Positions 5,881-14,454 of a DNA stretch of 33,939 nt are shown here, piece by piece. The notes beneath the pieces were generated by a model. That model did not search any database. It saw only the letters and a list, made by a program, of their open reading frames with translations, and had not been told where the DNA came from. Source of the DNA: Cytophagia bacterium (GTDB taxonomy: Bacteria > Bacteroidota > Bacteroidia > Cytophagales > Spirosomataceae). The translations under genes and the position numbers were made by a program. The first letter of the stretch is position 1, and each line of letters starts with the position of its first letter. Location of the stretch: assembly GCA_004293645.1 (NCBI GenBank), contig REAB01000087.1:1-33939 (forward strand). Reading direction: 5' to 3'.

Positions 5881-7283
5881 CCATTGGTTCTCAACAAAAA
5901 AGAACCGTATGGCTGCGCCTCCGCATGACCAACTACCCGTTGAGCGTGTATCCGCTCACCCTCAATAGCCAAGTGCGAGCCTTTCAGTACGTGCAGAAAG
6001 ACACGCTATTTCGGAGTATTTACGTGGGTGGCATGGTCATTATCCTGCTTTTTGCGGCTTACATGGCCTTGTTTTTTCGCGGCAAATTGTACCTCTATTA
6101 TTTGCTTTGCGCCTGCTGCTCTACGCTCATGATTCTGATTTACAACGACTTTCAGTATTTTATTTTTGATGAGTTACCGCTCTTTATTGGCAACAAAAAT
6201 GCGTATGGTTTTCTGGCTACCTTTCTGCCTATTTTCTACCTGCTTTTTGCCCAAGAATTTGTGAGTTATGGCTATCGTGCTACCAAACTACTGCAAACAG
6301 TCATTTACATTTCTATTGCCACAAGTATCGTGTTGCTGCTGTTCATTGTTATTTTTAAAGAGGCTATTTTCAACTTTCGGCATTTTTTCTATCTTCCACT
6401 TACCCTCAATACCGCGTTGATGATCTTCATGGTTTTTAAGGCTATACAAAACGGCTACCGCCCTGCGTGGCTGTTTGTATTGGCTACTTTTCCGCTGCTG
6501 GTGATTGGTGCATTAGAAGCCCTCTCCGATTTTCACAACTTGCCTATTCAGTTCATGCACACGCTTTATTACAGTTTTAGCCTCTACGAAATGTACGTCT
6601 TGATGTTGGGGCTTTCGGGGCGTTTTAGGGCGTATCAACAGGAGCGAAAAGTGTTGCAACATCAAATGTTTGAACTGCAAATACAAACCGAACAAAAAGT
6701 AAGAGAACGCATTGGCTTGGATTTGCACGACAAAGTGGGCGGATTAATTTCTCTTTTGAAGATAAATTTGGAATTGTTGGGTAAAAAAAACGCCCAAATC
6801 CAAGACGAATCGTACCAAAAGATGTTTCAGATTTTGGACACTGCCGCCGACGAAACGCGCCGCATTTCGCACGGCATGATGTCAGACCAACTGCGAGAAA
6901 GAGGGTTGATGTGGGTACTGAAAGAATTATATGAAGGACTCGAAGCCCCCCATTTCTTAGTACAAACCAACGGAATAGAACACCGCCTCCATTCAACAAC
7001 AGAAATGATGCTGTATGGCATTGTAAATGAGTGTGTTACGAATATTTTGAAGCACGCCAATGCAAAAAATGTGGCCATTCAGTTGAGTCAGAACAAAAAT
7101 AAGGAGCTAACTCTGATGATAGAAGACGACGGAAAAGGCTTTGATATAAACAAAAGCGCCCATTTGGGTAAAGGTTTAATCAATTTGGGGGTTCGCGTAA
7201 AAGAGCATTTGAAGGGACATTTAACAATAGACTCAACCCCAGGAAAAGGAACGGTTATCATCATAAAAATAAAACAACCTTAA
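5877..7283 (+). CDS. 7TMR-DISM sensor histidine kinase, 5'-truncated
   Basis: The product is a membrane histidine kinase of the HisKA_3 (NarX/DesK-like) group. About seven membrane segments (residues 46-245) resemble the 7TMR-DISM domain. A coiled-coil linker follows, then the phosphorylation motif ERIGLDLHDKVGG with His284. The N box is around NECVTNILKHA (384-394), and the ATP-lid motifs are DDGKGFD (417-423) and GKGLINLG (431-438). Family members normally start with a signal peptide and a complete extracellular DISMED2 domain. Here only a scrap of it (TVWLRLRMTN) remains, joined directly to YPLSVYPL, and the frame opens only from 5868 with a GTG at 5877. The gene thus appears to have lost its 5' end and part of its sensor domain. 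No response regulator is adjacent. It ends abutting the sugar dehydratase gene tail to tail. Confidence 0.75.
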   Translation: MPIGSQQKRTVWLRLRMTNYPLSVYPLTLNSQVRAFQYVQKDTLFRSIYVGGMVIILLFAAYMALFFRGKLYLYYLLCACCSTLMILIYNDFQYFIFDELPLFIGNKNAYGFLATFLPIFYLLFAQEFVSYGYRATKLLQTVIYISIATSIVLLLFIVIFKEAIFNFRHFFYLPLTLNTALMIFMVFKAIQNGYRPAWLFVLATFPLLVIGALEALSDFHNLPIQFMHTLYYSFSLYEMYVLMLGLSGRFRAYQQERKVLQHQMFELQIQTEQKVRERIGLDLHDKVGGLISLLKINLELLGKKNAQIQDESYQKMFQILDTAADETRRISHGMMSDQLRERGLMWVLKELYEGLEAPHFLVQTNGIEHRLHSTTEMMLYGIVNECVTNILKHANAKNVAIQLSQNKNKELTLMIEDDGKGFDINKSAHLGKGLINLGVRVKEHLKGHLTIDSTPGKGTVIIIKIKQP

Positions 7284-9239
7284 TCAGCGCGTGCTCTCGT
7301 AATCTGGAAAAACCTCCAAGTTGTCGAGTTGTTCATACACCGAATTGTTGCTCATAAATTCGGGTACGAGTATTTTCAAATAAGCTACCATGTTGGTTTT
7401 ATCGCCCTCGCGCAGGGCTTTGCGCAACGATTGAAGCAGCGAAGTGAGTTCGGAAAATGGCAACGACTGAACTTGCGCAATCTGAATTTTGGGGTGGTAA
7501 GTGGGCAGCGTATGTTCTTTGTCGCTGAGGAGTTCTTCGTACAGTTTTTCGCCAGGCCGCAAGCCCGTATAAACTATTTTTATGTCTTTGTCTATGCGCA
7601 AGCCCGACAGTTGAATCATTTTTTGTGCCAAGTCGTCTATTTTGATGGGTTCGCCCATGTCAAACACAAACACCTCACCGCCTTGCCCCATGGTAGCGGC
7701 TTCGAGGACCAATTGGCAAGCCTCTGGAATAGTCATAAAATACCGAATGACTTCGGGGTGGGTAACGGTGATGGGCCCGCCCGCTTGGATTTGTTTTTGA
7801 AAAAGCGGCACCACCGACCCATTAGAACCCAGCACGTTGCCAAAACGAGTAACAATAAAGCGCGTAGCGCTTGGAAAGCGGTTGTTGAGGCTCTGCACGT
7901 ACATTTCGGCCAGCCGTTTTGTGGCGCCCATTACGTTGGTAGGATTTACAGCTTTGTCGGTAGATACCATCACAAACCTTTCAACGCCCAATTCTACGGC
8001 CAAGTCGGCCATTATTTTAGTGCCAAACACATTGACTTTGAGGGCTTCGTAGGGGTGCATTTCCATGAGTGGCACGTGCTTGTAGGCCGCCGCATGAAAT
8101 ATAAAATGGGGGGTATATTCGCCAAATATCTGCCGTATTCGCGTTTCATCGGTTACGTCGGCTACTTGCACCAGCAGCGTAGTGTGGGCCAACAACGCTT
8201 GAAACTGCTGACGTAGTTCGCTTTCTAAATCGTACAAACCCGACTCAGATTGGTCGAGCAAAATCAGTACTTTGGGCTTAAAATGTACCAATTGGCGCAC
8301 TATTTCGCTGCCAATCGAACCTGCGGCCCCCGTTACCAAAGCTACTTTTTTGCTCATTTGACGGCCAATTTTTTGGTTGTCAATTTGAATGGGGTCGCGG
8401 CCCAGCAGGTCTTCAATTTTTATGCTTCTAATCTCTTCGGGGCGCAATAAACGGCCTTCCAGGCGCTCATAAACCGACGGTACTATTTTGACTACGATGC
8501 CATGTTGTAAAAAAGTTTTTACGATTTGGCTTTTGCGCGTGGGCTTGATGTGGTGAATGGCCAACATCACCTCGATGTCTTCTGGTTCGCGGGGCGTAAC
8601 AAACCTTTTGATGGCTTCTTCTTGCGAAAACACCCGAACTCCCTCAACCGACTTAAAGGTTAGCGAGGAGTTTTCGTCAATAAAACCCAAGATGTTATAT
8701 TTTTTATGTCGGTTGCGTAGTAAGGTATTTTTGGTGAGTATGCCCAAAATACCAGCTCCGTAGATAAGTACATCAACTTTTTCGCCTGGGGCGTTGGCAA
8801 TCAAGGCTTTGTACATATTTTTTACCAAAAAACGGCTCGCTACAATAAACGAAAGCGAAATAAAATACTCAATGATAAGAATGGAAAAAGGAATGTAAAA
8901 AAGGGCGTTTTTGGTAATTTGAGTCAATAAAAGCGATATAGCGATGGTAAACAAACTCCCGAAACTGATGGCTTTAAAAATAGCCGACGCATCTTCTATG
9001 CTGGTGTGCCGCACAATACCCGCGTACGACCGAAAGTATAAAAAACAGGCCAAACGGCAACCTAACAACGTGAGTAAGAAGTATTTATAAAGTGGCCAGT
9101 TTACTTCGGCAATGTGAAGATTGAAGCGAAGCAGACACGCCACCACAAAAGACGCAAAAACAACCAATAAATCAATTGCTAAAACGAAATACCGAGAAAC
9201 AAATTTATTGGAATAGTTTGATAAGAAATTCTCAATCAT
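7284..9239 (-). CDS. Membrane nucleoside-diphosphate-sugar 4,6-dehydratase/epimerase (CapD/FlaA1/WbpM family)
   Basis: This roughly 650-residue protein is a long-form CapD-like enzyme, which converts UDP-GlcNAc-type nucleotide sugars to 4-keto-6-deoxy intermediates for surface polysaccharide or O-glycan synthesis. It begins with about four membrane helices (residues 15-140). A first Rossmann fold follows with LIYGAGILG near 158. The catalytic SDR domain has TGAAGSIGSE at 303-312, STDK at 426-429 and a MGATK motif with Met437 and Lys441, as in UDP-GlcNAc dehydratases. The start at 9239 (MIENFLSNYS) is chosen over ATGs at 9251 and 9260 because the membrane segment begins soon after; the alternatives add only a few residues. 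No glycosyltransferases are nearby, so the pathway is not shown here. Confidence 0.88.
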   Translation of the reverse strand: MIENFLSNYSNKFVSRYFVLAIDLLVVFASFVVACLLRFNLHIAEVNWPLYKYFLLTLLGCRLACFLYFRSYAGIVRHTSIEDASAIFKAISFGSLFTIAISLLLTQITKNALFYIPFSILIIEYFISLSFIVASRFLVKNMYKALIANAPGEKVDVLIYGAGILGILTKNTLLRNRHKKYNILGFIDENSSLTFKSVEGVRVFSQEEAIKRFVTPREPEDIEVMLAIHHIKPTRKSQIVKTFLQHGIVVKIVPSVYERLEGRLLRPEEIRSIKIEDLLGRDPIQIDNQKIGRQMSKKVALVTGAAGSIGSEIVRQLVHFKPKVLILLDQSESGLYDLESELRQQFQALLAHTTLLVQVADVTDETRIRQIFGEYTPHFIFHAAAYKHVPLMEMHPYEALKVNVFGTKIMADLAVELGVERFVMVSTDKAVNPTNVMGATKRLAEMYVQSLNNRFPSATRFIVTRFGNVLGSNGSVVPLFQKQIQAGGPITVTHPEVIRYFMTIPEACQLVLEAATMGQGGEVFVFDMGEPIKIDDLAQKMIQLSGLRIDKDIKIVYTGLRPGEKLYEELLSDKEHTLPTYHPKIQIAQVQSLPFSELTSLLQSLRKALREGDKTNMVAYLKILVPEFMSNNSVYEQLDNLEVFPDYESTR

Positions 9240-9319
9240 ACAAGTTGGCATTAAATACACTACTGGCGTTTCAAAATTAGCACAATTGTCTGAGTAATAC
9301 TAATTATTCTAATTTGCAA

Positions 9320-10234
9320 TTATCGCGCCAATAAATCTTGCAAGGCTTCGGTTAGGTTGGTAAATGAATACTGAAAGTCGGTTTGTTTGGCAATACGTTG
9401 GTTCAAAACGTAGTTGCCGCCCAACACCACGTCGGCCATTTCGCCATATACCAATTGAAGGGTAAAGGCAGGAATATGGGGCAACCAAAGGGGGCGATTT
9501 AAGACATCGGCTATTTGACGGGTAAGTTGCGCATTGGTAACAGGCTGCGCGCCCACGGCGTTATAAATTCCGCTCCATTTGGGGTTTTCTAAGGCTTCAA
9601 TAAATAGTCGGCACAAATCATCGAGGTGAATCCACGATACCCACTGCTCGCCGCTGGCCAGCGGTGCGCCCACGCCCAATCGAATGGGTGCGGCTATTTT
9701 GGGCAGTGCGCCGCCGCTGCTGCTCAACACAATACCGATGCGAAGTTTGGTGGTGCGCACGCCCACGTTGTCCATGCGTTCGGAGGCTTGCTCCCACGAG
9801 CGGGTTACGTGGGCCAAAAAGTCGGTGCCTGAGGGGTGGTTTTCGTTGAGGTGTTCATCGCCCGTGTTGGCCCCGTAAAACCCAATGGCCGAGGCCGCCA
9901 CGCAGGCTTTTACTTTGAAAGGACGGCCTTGCAACTCATTGGCTATCAGCTCAATACTTTTGGTACGACTTTCTATAATTTCGCGTTTGCGTTGGGCTGT
10001 CCAGCGGGCATCGGCTATGCCAGCCCCCGCCAAATGAACGATGTAGTCGGCGGTTTCGAGGGCTTGCGCCTCGATATAGCCTTTGTCAATGTCCCACCGA
10101 TAGACCGTAACGTTGGGGATATTTTCTTTGCGACGGCTGAGGTAGGCTACTTCGTAGTTTTTTTCTAACAACATTTCGGTCAAACGACGGCCAACCATGC
10201 CCGTGCCTCCCGTAATCAAAACAGTTTTTTTCAT
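9320..10234 (-). CDS. TIGR01777 family epimerase (SDR39U1-like)
   Basis: The 304-residue protein is an atypical short-chain dehydrogenase/reductase of the TIGR01777 family (E. coli YfcH, human SDR39U1). The N-terminal NAD(P)-binding motif is TGGTGMVGRR (residues 8-17). VHLAGAGIADARWT and a WVSWIHLDDL segment are characteristic of the family, and a C-terminal DUF1731-like region ends the protein. The substrate of the family is not established. The ATG at 10234 places the glycine motif immediately at the N-terminus as expected; a frame open further upstream adds only unrelated residues. It is divergent from uvrB, with about 120 bases between the start codons. Confidence 0.88.
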   Translation of the reverse strand: MKKTVLITGGTGMVGRRLTEMLLEKNYEVAYLSRRKENIPNVTVYRWDIDKGYIEAQALETADYIVHLAGAGIADARWTAQRKREIIESRTKSIELIANELQGRPFKVKACVAASAIGFYGANTGDEHLNENHPSGTDFLAHVTRSWEQASERMDNVGVRTTKLRIGIVLSSSGGALPKIAAPIRLGVGAPLASGEQWVSWIHLDDLCRLFIEALENPKWSGIYNAVGAQPVTNAQLTRQIADVLNRPLWLPHIPAFTLQLVYGEMADVVLGGNYVLNQRIAKQTDFQYSFTNLTEALQDLLAR

Positions 10235-10353
10235 TTTTAGCAATGTGCAAATACATTCACAAAGTTGCGCTAAAAAAAGCACGATTTCAAATCGAACTTT
10301 TAATCGCTCAAAATGCGTTTTCTTGGTTGCTAATCACGCTAAATTCCGAACCT

Positions 10354-12372
10354 ATGCCTTTTGAACTCATATCCGAATACCAGCCCACGGGCGACCAGCC
10401 GCAGGCCATTGAAAAACTGGTAGAAGGCGTAAAAAACGGCGAACCCGCGCAAACTTTACTGGGTGTTACGGGTTCGGGCAAGACTTTTACGGTGGCCAAT
10501 TTGGTAGCCCAAATAGACCGTCCTACGCTGGTGTTGAGCCACAACAAAACCTTAGCAGCGCAGCTTTACGGTGAGTTTAAGCAGTTTTTTCCCAACAACG
10601 CTGTTGAGTATTTCATCAGTTATTACGACTATTATCAACCCGAAGCATTTATTGCTACTACCAATACCTACATCGAAAAAGATTTGGCTATCAACCAAGA
10701 AATTGAGAAGCTACGTTTGGCTACGGTGTCGTCGTTGATGAGTGGTCGCCGCGACGTGTTGGTGGTGGCATCGGTGTCGTGCATTTATGGCGCAGGAAAC
10801 CCCACCGAGTACAAAAAAAGCATTGTGCGCGTGGCCGTGGGCGAGGTGGTGAGCCGCAACCAATTTTTGTTTCGCTTGGTCGAAATTTTGTACAGCCGCA
10901 CCGAAGCCGATTTTGCGCGGGGTAATTTTCGCGTCAAGGGCGACACGGTAGATATTTTTCCTGGCTACGCCGATTTTGCGTACCGCATCATTTTTTTTGG
11001 CGATGAAATTGAGGCCATTCAGCGCATTGACCCCGCCAACGGCAAAAAAATGGCCAACGAAACCATCGTTGCCATTTTTCCTGCCAACCTGTTTGTAACG
11101 GGCCGCGACGTGCTGTTGGGGGCAATTCACCAGATTCAGGACGACATGATGGCCCAAATAAAATACTTTGAACTCGAAGGCCGACCGCTCGAAGCGCAGC
11201 GCATCAGAGAGCGCACCGAGTTTGACATGGAAATGATGCGCGAACTGGGCTACTGCTCGGGCATTGAAAACTATTCGCGTTATTTTGATGGGCGCAAACC
11301 AGGCCAACGACCTTTTTGTTTGCTCGATTATTTTCCCGACGACTACCTGGTGGTGGTGGACGAAAGCCACGCCACAATGCCACAAATCAGGGCCATGTGG
11401 GGCGGCGACCGCTCGCGCAAGGAAGCCTTGGTAGAATACGGATTTCGACTACCGAGTGCCATGGACAACCGTCCGCTCACGTTTCAAGAATTTGAAGGAA
11501 TGTCGCCGCAGATGGTGTTTGTGAGCGCTACGCCGTCCGACTACGAACTGCGCCGCACCGAAGGCGTGGTGGTGGAGCAGATAATTAGGCCAACGGGCTT
11601 GCTCGACCCGCAAATTGACGTGCGCCCCAGTTTGAACCAAATTGACGACTTGCTGGAAGAAATTGATGCCCGCATCAAACAAAACGAACGGGTGCTGGTA
11701 ACAACCCTCACCAAGCGAATGGCCGAAGAACTCAGCAAATATTTAGACCGCGTGGGCATTAAGTGCCGTTATATTCACTCGGAAGTGAAGACTTTGGACC
11801 GCGTAGAGATTTTGCGTGATTTGCGACTCGGTGCTTTCGACGTGCTGGTGGGCGTAAACTTGCTGCGCGAAGGACTCGACCTGCCCGAAGTAAGTTTGGT
11901 AGCCATCATGGATGCCGATAAAGAAGGCTTCTTGCGCGACATTCGGTCGTTGATTCAGACCATTGGGCGGGCGGCGCGTAACCAAAACGGCAAAGTGTTG
12001 ATGTATGCCGACACCATAACGGGCTCAATGCAAAAGGCCATTGACGAAACCAACCGCCGCCGTGCTATTCAGATGGAATACAACGAAGCCCACGGCATTG
12101 TGCCAAAAACCATTTTCAAAAGCCGCGAGGCCATTATGGAACAAACCTCGGTGGCCGATGCCAAAGCCAGCTCGAAACGCTACTACATCGAACCCGAAGA
12201 AATACGCATTGCCGCCGACCCCGTAGTGCAATACATGGGCAAGTCTGACTTAGAAAAACTCATGGCCGAAACCCAACGCAAAATGGAGCAAGCTGCCAAA
12301 GAACTCAATTTCTTGGAAGCAGCCCGCTACCGCGATGAACTTTCGCAGTTGCGCGAACAATTAAAAAAATGA
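10354..12372 (+). CDS. uvrB: Excinuclease ABC subunit B (UvrB)
   Basis: UvrB is the damage-verifying helicase-like subunit of nucleotide excision repair; it receives DNA from UvrA and recruits UvrC. The 672-residue length matches the family. Walker A GVTGSGKT is at 37-44. The lesion-probing beta-hairpin YYDYYQPEAF is at about 90-99, Walker B reads DESH, and the helicase C-terminal motifs include QTIGRAARN. A UVR domain (EKLMAETQRKMEQAAKEL) ends the protein and binds UvrC. The ATG at 10354 (MPFELISEYQ) is the conserved start. The last codons (SQLREQLKK) lie at the edge of a 37-bp sequence repeated beyond the downstream toxin-antitoxin pair, where the repeat continues instead as LRERKSAI and a stop. 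The present C-terminal tail may therefore have been swapped. Confidence 0.97.
   Translation: MPFELISEYQPTGDQPQAIEKLVEGVKNGEPAQTLLGVTGSGKTFTVANLVAQIDRPTLVLSHNKTLAAQLYGEFKQFFPNNAVEYFISYYDYYQPEAFIATTNTYIEKDLAINQEIEKLRLATVSSLMSGRRDVLVVASVSCIYGAGNPTEYKKSIVRVAVGEVVSRNQFLFRLVEILYSRTEADFARGNFRVKGDTVDIFPGYADFAYRIIFFGDEIEAIQRIDPANGKKMANETIVAIFPANLFVTGRDVLLGAIHQIQDDMMAQIKYFELEGRPLEAQRIRERTEFDMEMMRELGYCSGIENYSRYFDGRKPGQRPFCLLDYFPDDYLVVVDESHATMPQIRAMWGGDRSRKEALVEYGFRLPSAMDNRPLTFQEFEGMSPQMVFVSATPSDYELRRTEGVVVEQIIRPTGLLDPQIDVRPSLNQIDDLLEEIDARIKQNERVLVTTLTKRMAEELSKYLDRVGIKCRYIHSEVKTLDRVEILRDLRLGAFDVLVGVNLLREGLDLPEVSLVAIMDADKEGFLRDIRSLIQTIGRAARNQNGKVLMYADTITGSMQKAIDETNRRRAIQMEYNEAHGIVPKTIFKSREAIMEQTSVADAKASSKRYYIEPEEIRIAADPVVQYMGKSDLEKLMAETQRKMEQAAKELNFLEAARYRDELSQLREQLKK
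12322..12358 (+). repeat. 37-bp direct repeat, copy 1 (inside uvrB 3' end)
   Basis: The 37 bases from GCCCGCTACC to GCGCGAAC are identical to 12908-12944. In this copy they encode ARYRDELSQLRE of UvrB. Together the copies frame the toxin-antitoxin cassette like attachment-site or duplication ends. Confidence 0.95.
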
Positions 12373-12380
12373 TATTTTTG
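12349..12380 (+). promoter_or_regulatory. Promoter of the toxin-antitoxin pair
   Basis: TTG at 12349-12351 and TATTTTTG at 12373-12380 are 21 bases apart, a near-ideal Bacteroidota promoter. The -33 element lies within the uvrB 3' end and the repeat, and the -7 element begins right after the uvrB stop codon. The antitoxin gene starts 41 bases downstream. Confidence 0.6.
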
Positions 12381-12421
12381 TGCATGAGTAGTCAAAAATA
12401 AAACTGCTCAATTTTAAGATT

Positions 12422-12634
12422 ATGGACTTACTGATTCAAGTACAAGATACCGAAGCCCCTTTTTTGATAGAATTATTAAGAAGATTTGACTTCGTAAAAA
12501 TTAAACAAACTGAAGAGCCGACAGAAGATTCAGCGATTTTGAAAGGATTGGAAGTAAGCCTCCAACAAATGAAAGCCATGCGTGCGGGAAAACTGCCCAA
12601 ACCAACTATTAATGACCTTTTTGGTGATGAATGA
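12422..12634 (+). CDS. Putative antitoxin of a RelE-type module
   Basis: The 70-residue protein starts MDLLIQVQDTEAPFLIELLR and ends KLPKPTINDLFGDE. It has an acidic middle and a helical C-terminal part of the sort that wraps a RelE-family toxin. Small proteins of this kind precede RelE/ParE toxins in Bacteroidota and give no clear DNA-binding motif. Function is inferred from the position: it has its own promoter, and its stop codon overlaps the toxin start by 8 bases, implying translational coupling. Confidence 0.6.
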   Translation: MDLLIQVQDTEAPFLIELLRRFDFVKIKQTEEPTEDSAILKGLEVSLQQMKAMRAGKLPKPTINDLFGDE

Positions 12635-12899
12635 GCTTCTTATCACCTTTACGCCCTATTTTAAACGTACTTACAAGCGGTTGGCAAAACGCTATGTGTC
12701 GCTTGACAGCGATATGAAAATTCGGTTACCAATTGCATCTAAAAATAAAGGTAAAAGTGGCGGGGCAAGGGTCATTACTTATTTTGTAACCGAATCCAAC
12801 GAACTCTTCCTCATTTCTATTTATGATAAATCTGAACAGGAAAGTATTTCAGATAGAATGATCCAAACGTTGATTCAAAATATGCTCAACGAAGAGTAA
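12627..12899 (+). CDS. RelE/ParE-family toxin, internally shortened
   Basis: The ATG at 12627 gives 90 residues. The N-terminus FTPYFKRTYKRLAKRYVSLD and the later block IRLPIASKNKGKSGGARVIT, followed by LISIYDKSEQESISD, are typical of RelE-type toxins, ribosome-dependent mRNA interferases. Complete relatives are usually about 110 residues or more. They have a segment of roughly 25 residues (helix 2 and an NPxxGxxLG turn) between YxSL and the KIRL strand. That segment is absent here: VSLDSDM runs straight into KIRLPIA. The gene therefore probably suffered an in-frame deletion and the toxin may be inactive. The lysine/arginine-rich KGKSGGAR block and the C-terminal YDKSE strand are intact. Confidence 0.75.
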   Translation: MNELLITFTPYFKRTYKRLAKRYVSLDSDMKIRLPIASKNKGKSGGARVITYFVTESNELFLISIYDKSEQESISDRMIQTLIQNMLNEE

Positions 12900-12907
12900 A
12901 CTCAGCC

Positions 12908-12944
12908 GCCCGCTACCGCGATGAACTTTCGCAGTTGCGCGAAC
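12908..12944 (+). repeat. 37-bp direct repeat, copy 2 (after the toxin gene)
   Basis: This is identical to 12322-12358 and starts 8 bases after the toxin stop codon. Read in the uvrB frame it continues as LRERKSAI and a stop, a plausible alternative UvrB end. Confidence 0.95.
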
Positions 12945-12986
12945 GTAAGTCTGCTATCTAAAAAAACAAAACGACTGATTTTTCGT

Positions 12987-12994
12987 TAAATTTG
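12987..12994 (+). promoter_or_regulatory. -7 promoter element of the S41 peptidase gene
   Basis: TAAATTTG matches TAnnTTTG and lies 26 bases before the ATG at 13020. No clear -33 TTG is visible. Confidence 0.45.
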
Positions 12995-13019
12995 CAGAAC
13001 GACTCCCAAACTAATTCAA

Positions 13020-14444
13020 ATGAAAGATTTAGCTTCAAAAACAACGGCCATTGCGGCATTGGCTTTATTGGCATTGCTGCCCGCTTGCAAGCGTAACGAA
13101 GACGTAAAAGCACTCGACACCGACGTGGCCATCAACGAGTGGATTACCGACCAAATGCGGACTTGGTATTATTGGAACGATAAAATACCCGCCACTCCCA
13201 ATACCAACCAAACCCCCGACAAGTTTTTTGAAAGTTTAATTTATAGATTTGATGCCACGCTCCGTCCCGACGGCGACCGCTTTTCGTGGATACAGACCAA
13301 CGCCGACGAGCTGCAGGCCAGTTTGGCAGGTGAGCGCAAAACTACGGGAGCCGAGATTCTGGGCTACCGCAGCAAAACCGATAACACCCAAATTGGCGGT
13401 GGGCGTGTTCATTATGTATTGCCCAATAGCCCCGCCGCCCGCGCTGGACTCAAACGCGGCGACTTGTTTGCAAAGTTGATGATAGACGGACAAACCTTAA
13501 ACGTAGCCAACTACGGCACACTCTTGAGCAGCGGCACTAACTACGTTTTTACAATGGCCAAGTACGAAAACGGCGACTTTGTAGCCACCACCGAAACCAA
13601 ATCGGCTACTGCCCAAAATATTCAAGAAGACCCGTTGCACTTGGATTCTGTTTACGTAAAAAACGGCAAAAAAATAGGTTATTTGGTTTACAACCAGTTT
13701 GTGTCCACACCCAGTGGCGGCAGTACGCCCACTTTCAACAACAAAATGGACGCTATTTTTGCCAAATTCAAAGCCGCCAATATCAACGAACTGGTGCTGG
13801 ATTTACGCTACAATCGGGGTGGTAGTTCTACGGCTTCTACCAACTTGGGGAGCTTAATTGCCAAAGGCGTAAACGCACAAAAGGTATTTGTGCGCCGTGA
13901 ATGGAACAAAACTGTAACACCAGAACTGAAAAAACAATACGGCGAAGGGTTCTTTTTTGATTATTTCTTGGACAAACCCCAAAACGTGGGCGGCAATTTG
14001 TCGCGGGTGTATATTCTAACCAGCACCCGCAGTGCGTCGGCCAGTGAACTCATTATCAATGGTTTAAAACCCTACATGGACGTATTTTTGATTGGAGACA
14101 TAACCGCTGGAAAGAACTCAGGGTCTATTACGCTCCGCGACGACAAAAAACGCCACAATTGGGGCTTGCAGCCCATTGTAGCCAAAAACTTCAACAGCGA
14201 CGGCAAGTCTGACTTTACGGCGGGTTTCCGTCCTAATGTGTCAGTTGTTGAAACCTTGGCCAATCCGCTTTACGCTTTCGGCGACCTCCGCGACCCGCTT
14301 TTGCAAGAAGCCTATTTTCAGATTACGGGTGGGCGCACCGCCCGCCGCGCTGCCACCGAACCCACCGCCGCCGACCAAAGAGAGGTATTCTCAACCATTG
14401 ACGGCAAAGCAGGTGGCGGCAGTTATTTTATTGAATTGCCGTAG
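13020..14444 (+). CDS. S41 family C-terminal-processing-like lipoprotein peptidase
   Basis: This 474-residue protein is a probable lipoprotein: hydrophobic signal, then lipobox LLPAC with Cys23. A Bacteroidota-type N-terminal segment (WITDQMRTWYYWNDKIP) leads into a PDZ-like domain at about residues 108-195 (NSPAARAGLKRGD). The S41 tail-specific protease domain covers about 205-430. The catalytic motif is SASASE at 338-343, with Ser340 the likely nucleophile. Lys365 in AGKNSG lies 25 residues later, the same spacing as in E. coli Tsp (S430/K455). It probably cleaves misfolded or C-terminally exposed proteins in the periplasm or at the outer membrane. Its TAG stop lies within a GCCGTAG repeat that recurs in the tandem duplication just downstream, so the extreme C-terminus may have been altered. 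Confidence 0.88.
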   Translation: MKDLASKTTAIAALALLALLPACKRNEDVKALDTDVAINEWITDQMRTWYYWNDKIPATPNTNQTPDKFFESLIYRFDATLRPDGDRFSWIQTNADELQASLAGERKTTGAEILGYRSKTDNTQIGGGRVHYVLPNSPAARAGLKRGDLFAKLMIDGQTLNVANYGTLLSSGTNYVFTMAKYENGDFVATTETKSATAQNIQEDPLHLDSVYVKNGKKIGYLVYNQFVSTPSGGSTPTFNNKMDAIFAKFKAANINELVLDLRYNRGGSSTASTNLGSLIAKGVNAQKVFVRREWNKTVTPELKKQYGEGFFFDYFLDKPQNVGGNLSRVYILTSTRSASASELIINGLKPYMDVFLIGDITAGKNSGSITLRDDKKRHNWGLQPIVAKNFNSDGKSDFTAGFRPNVSVVETLANPLYAFGDLRDPLLQEAYFQITGGRTARRAATEPTAADQREVFSTIDGKAGGGSYFIELP

Positions 14445-14454
14445 TCAGTGTCTC

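Noticed and set aside
7329-8216. Plus-strand frame of 295 codons
   Set aside because: It lies wholly antisense within the CapD/FlaA1-type gene and shows no domain features.
10711-11385. Minus-strand frame of 224 codons
   Set aside because: It is antisense to the well-defined uvrB gene; its histidine- and alanine-rich composition is typical of a shadow frame.
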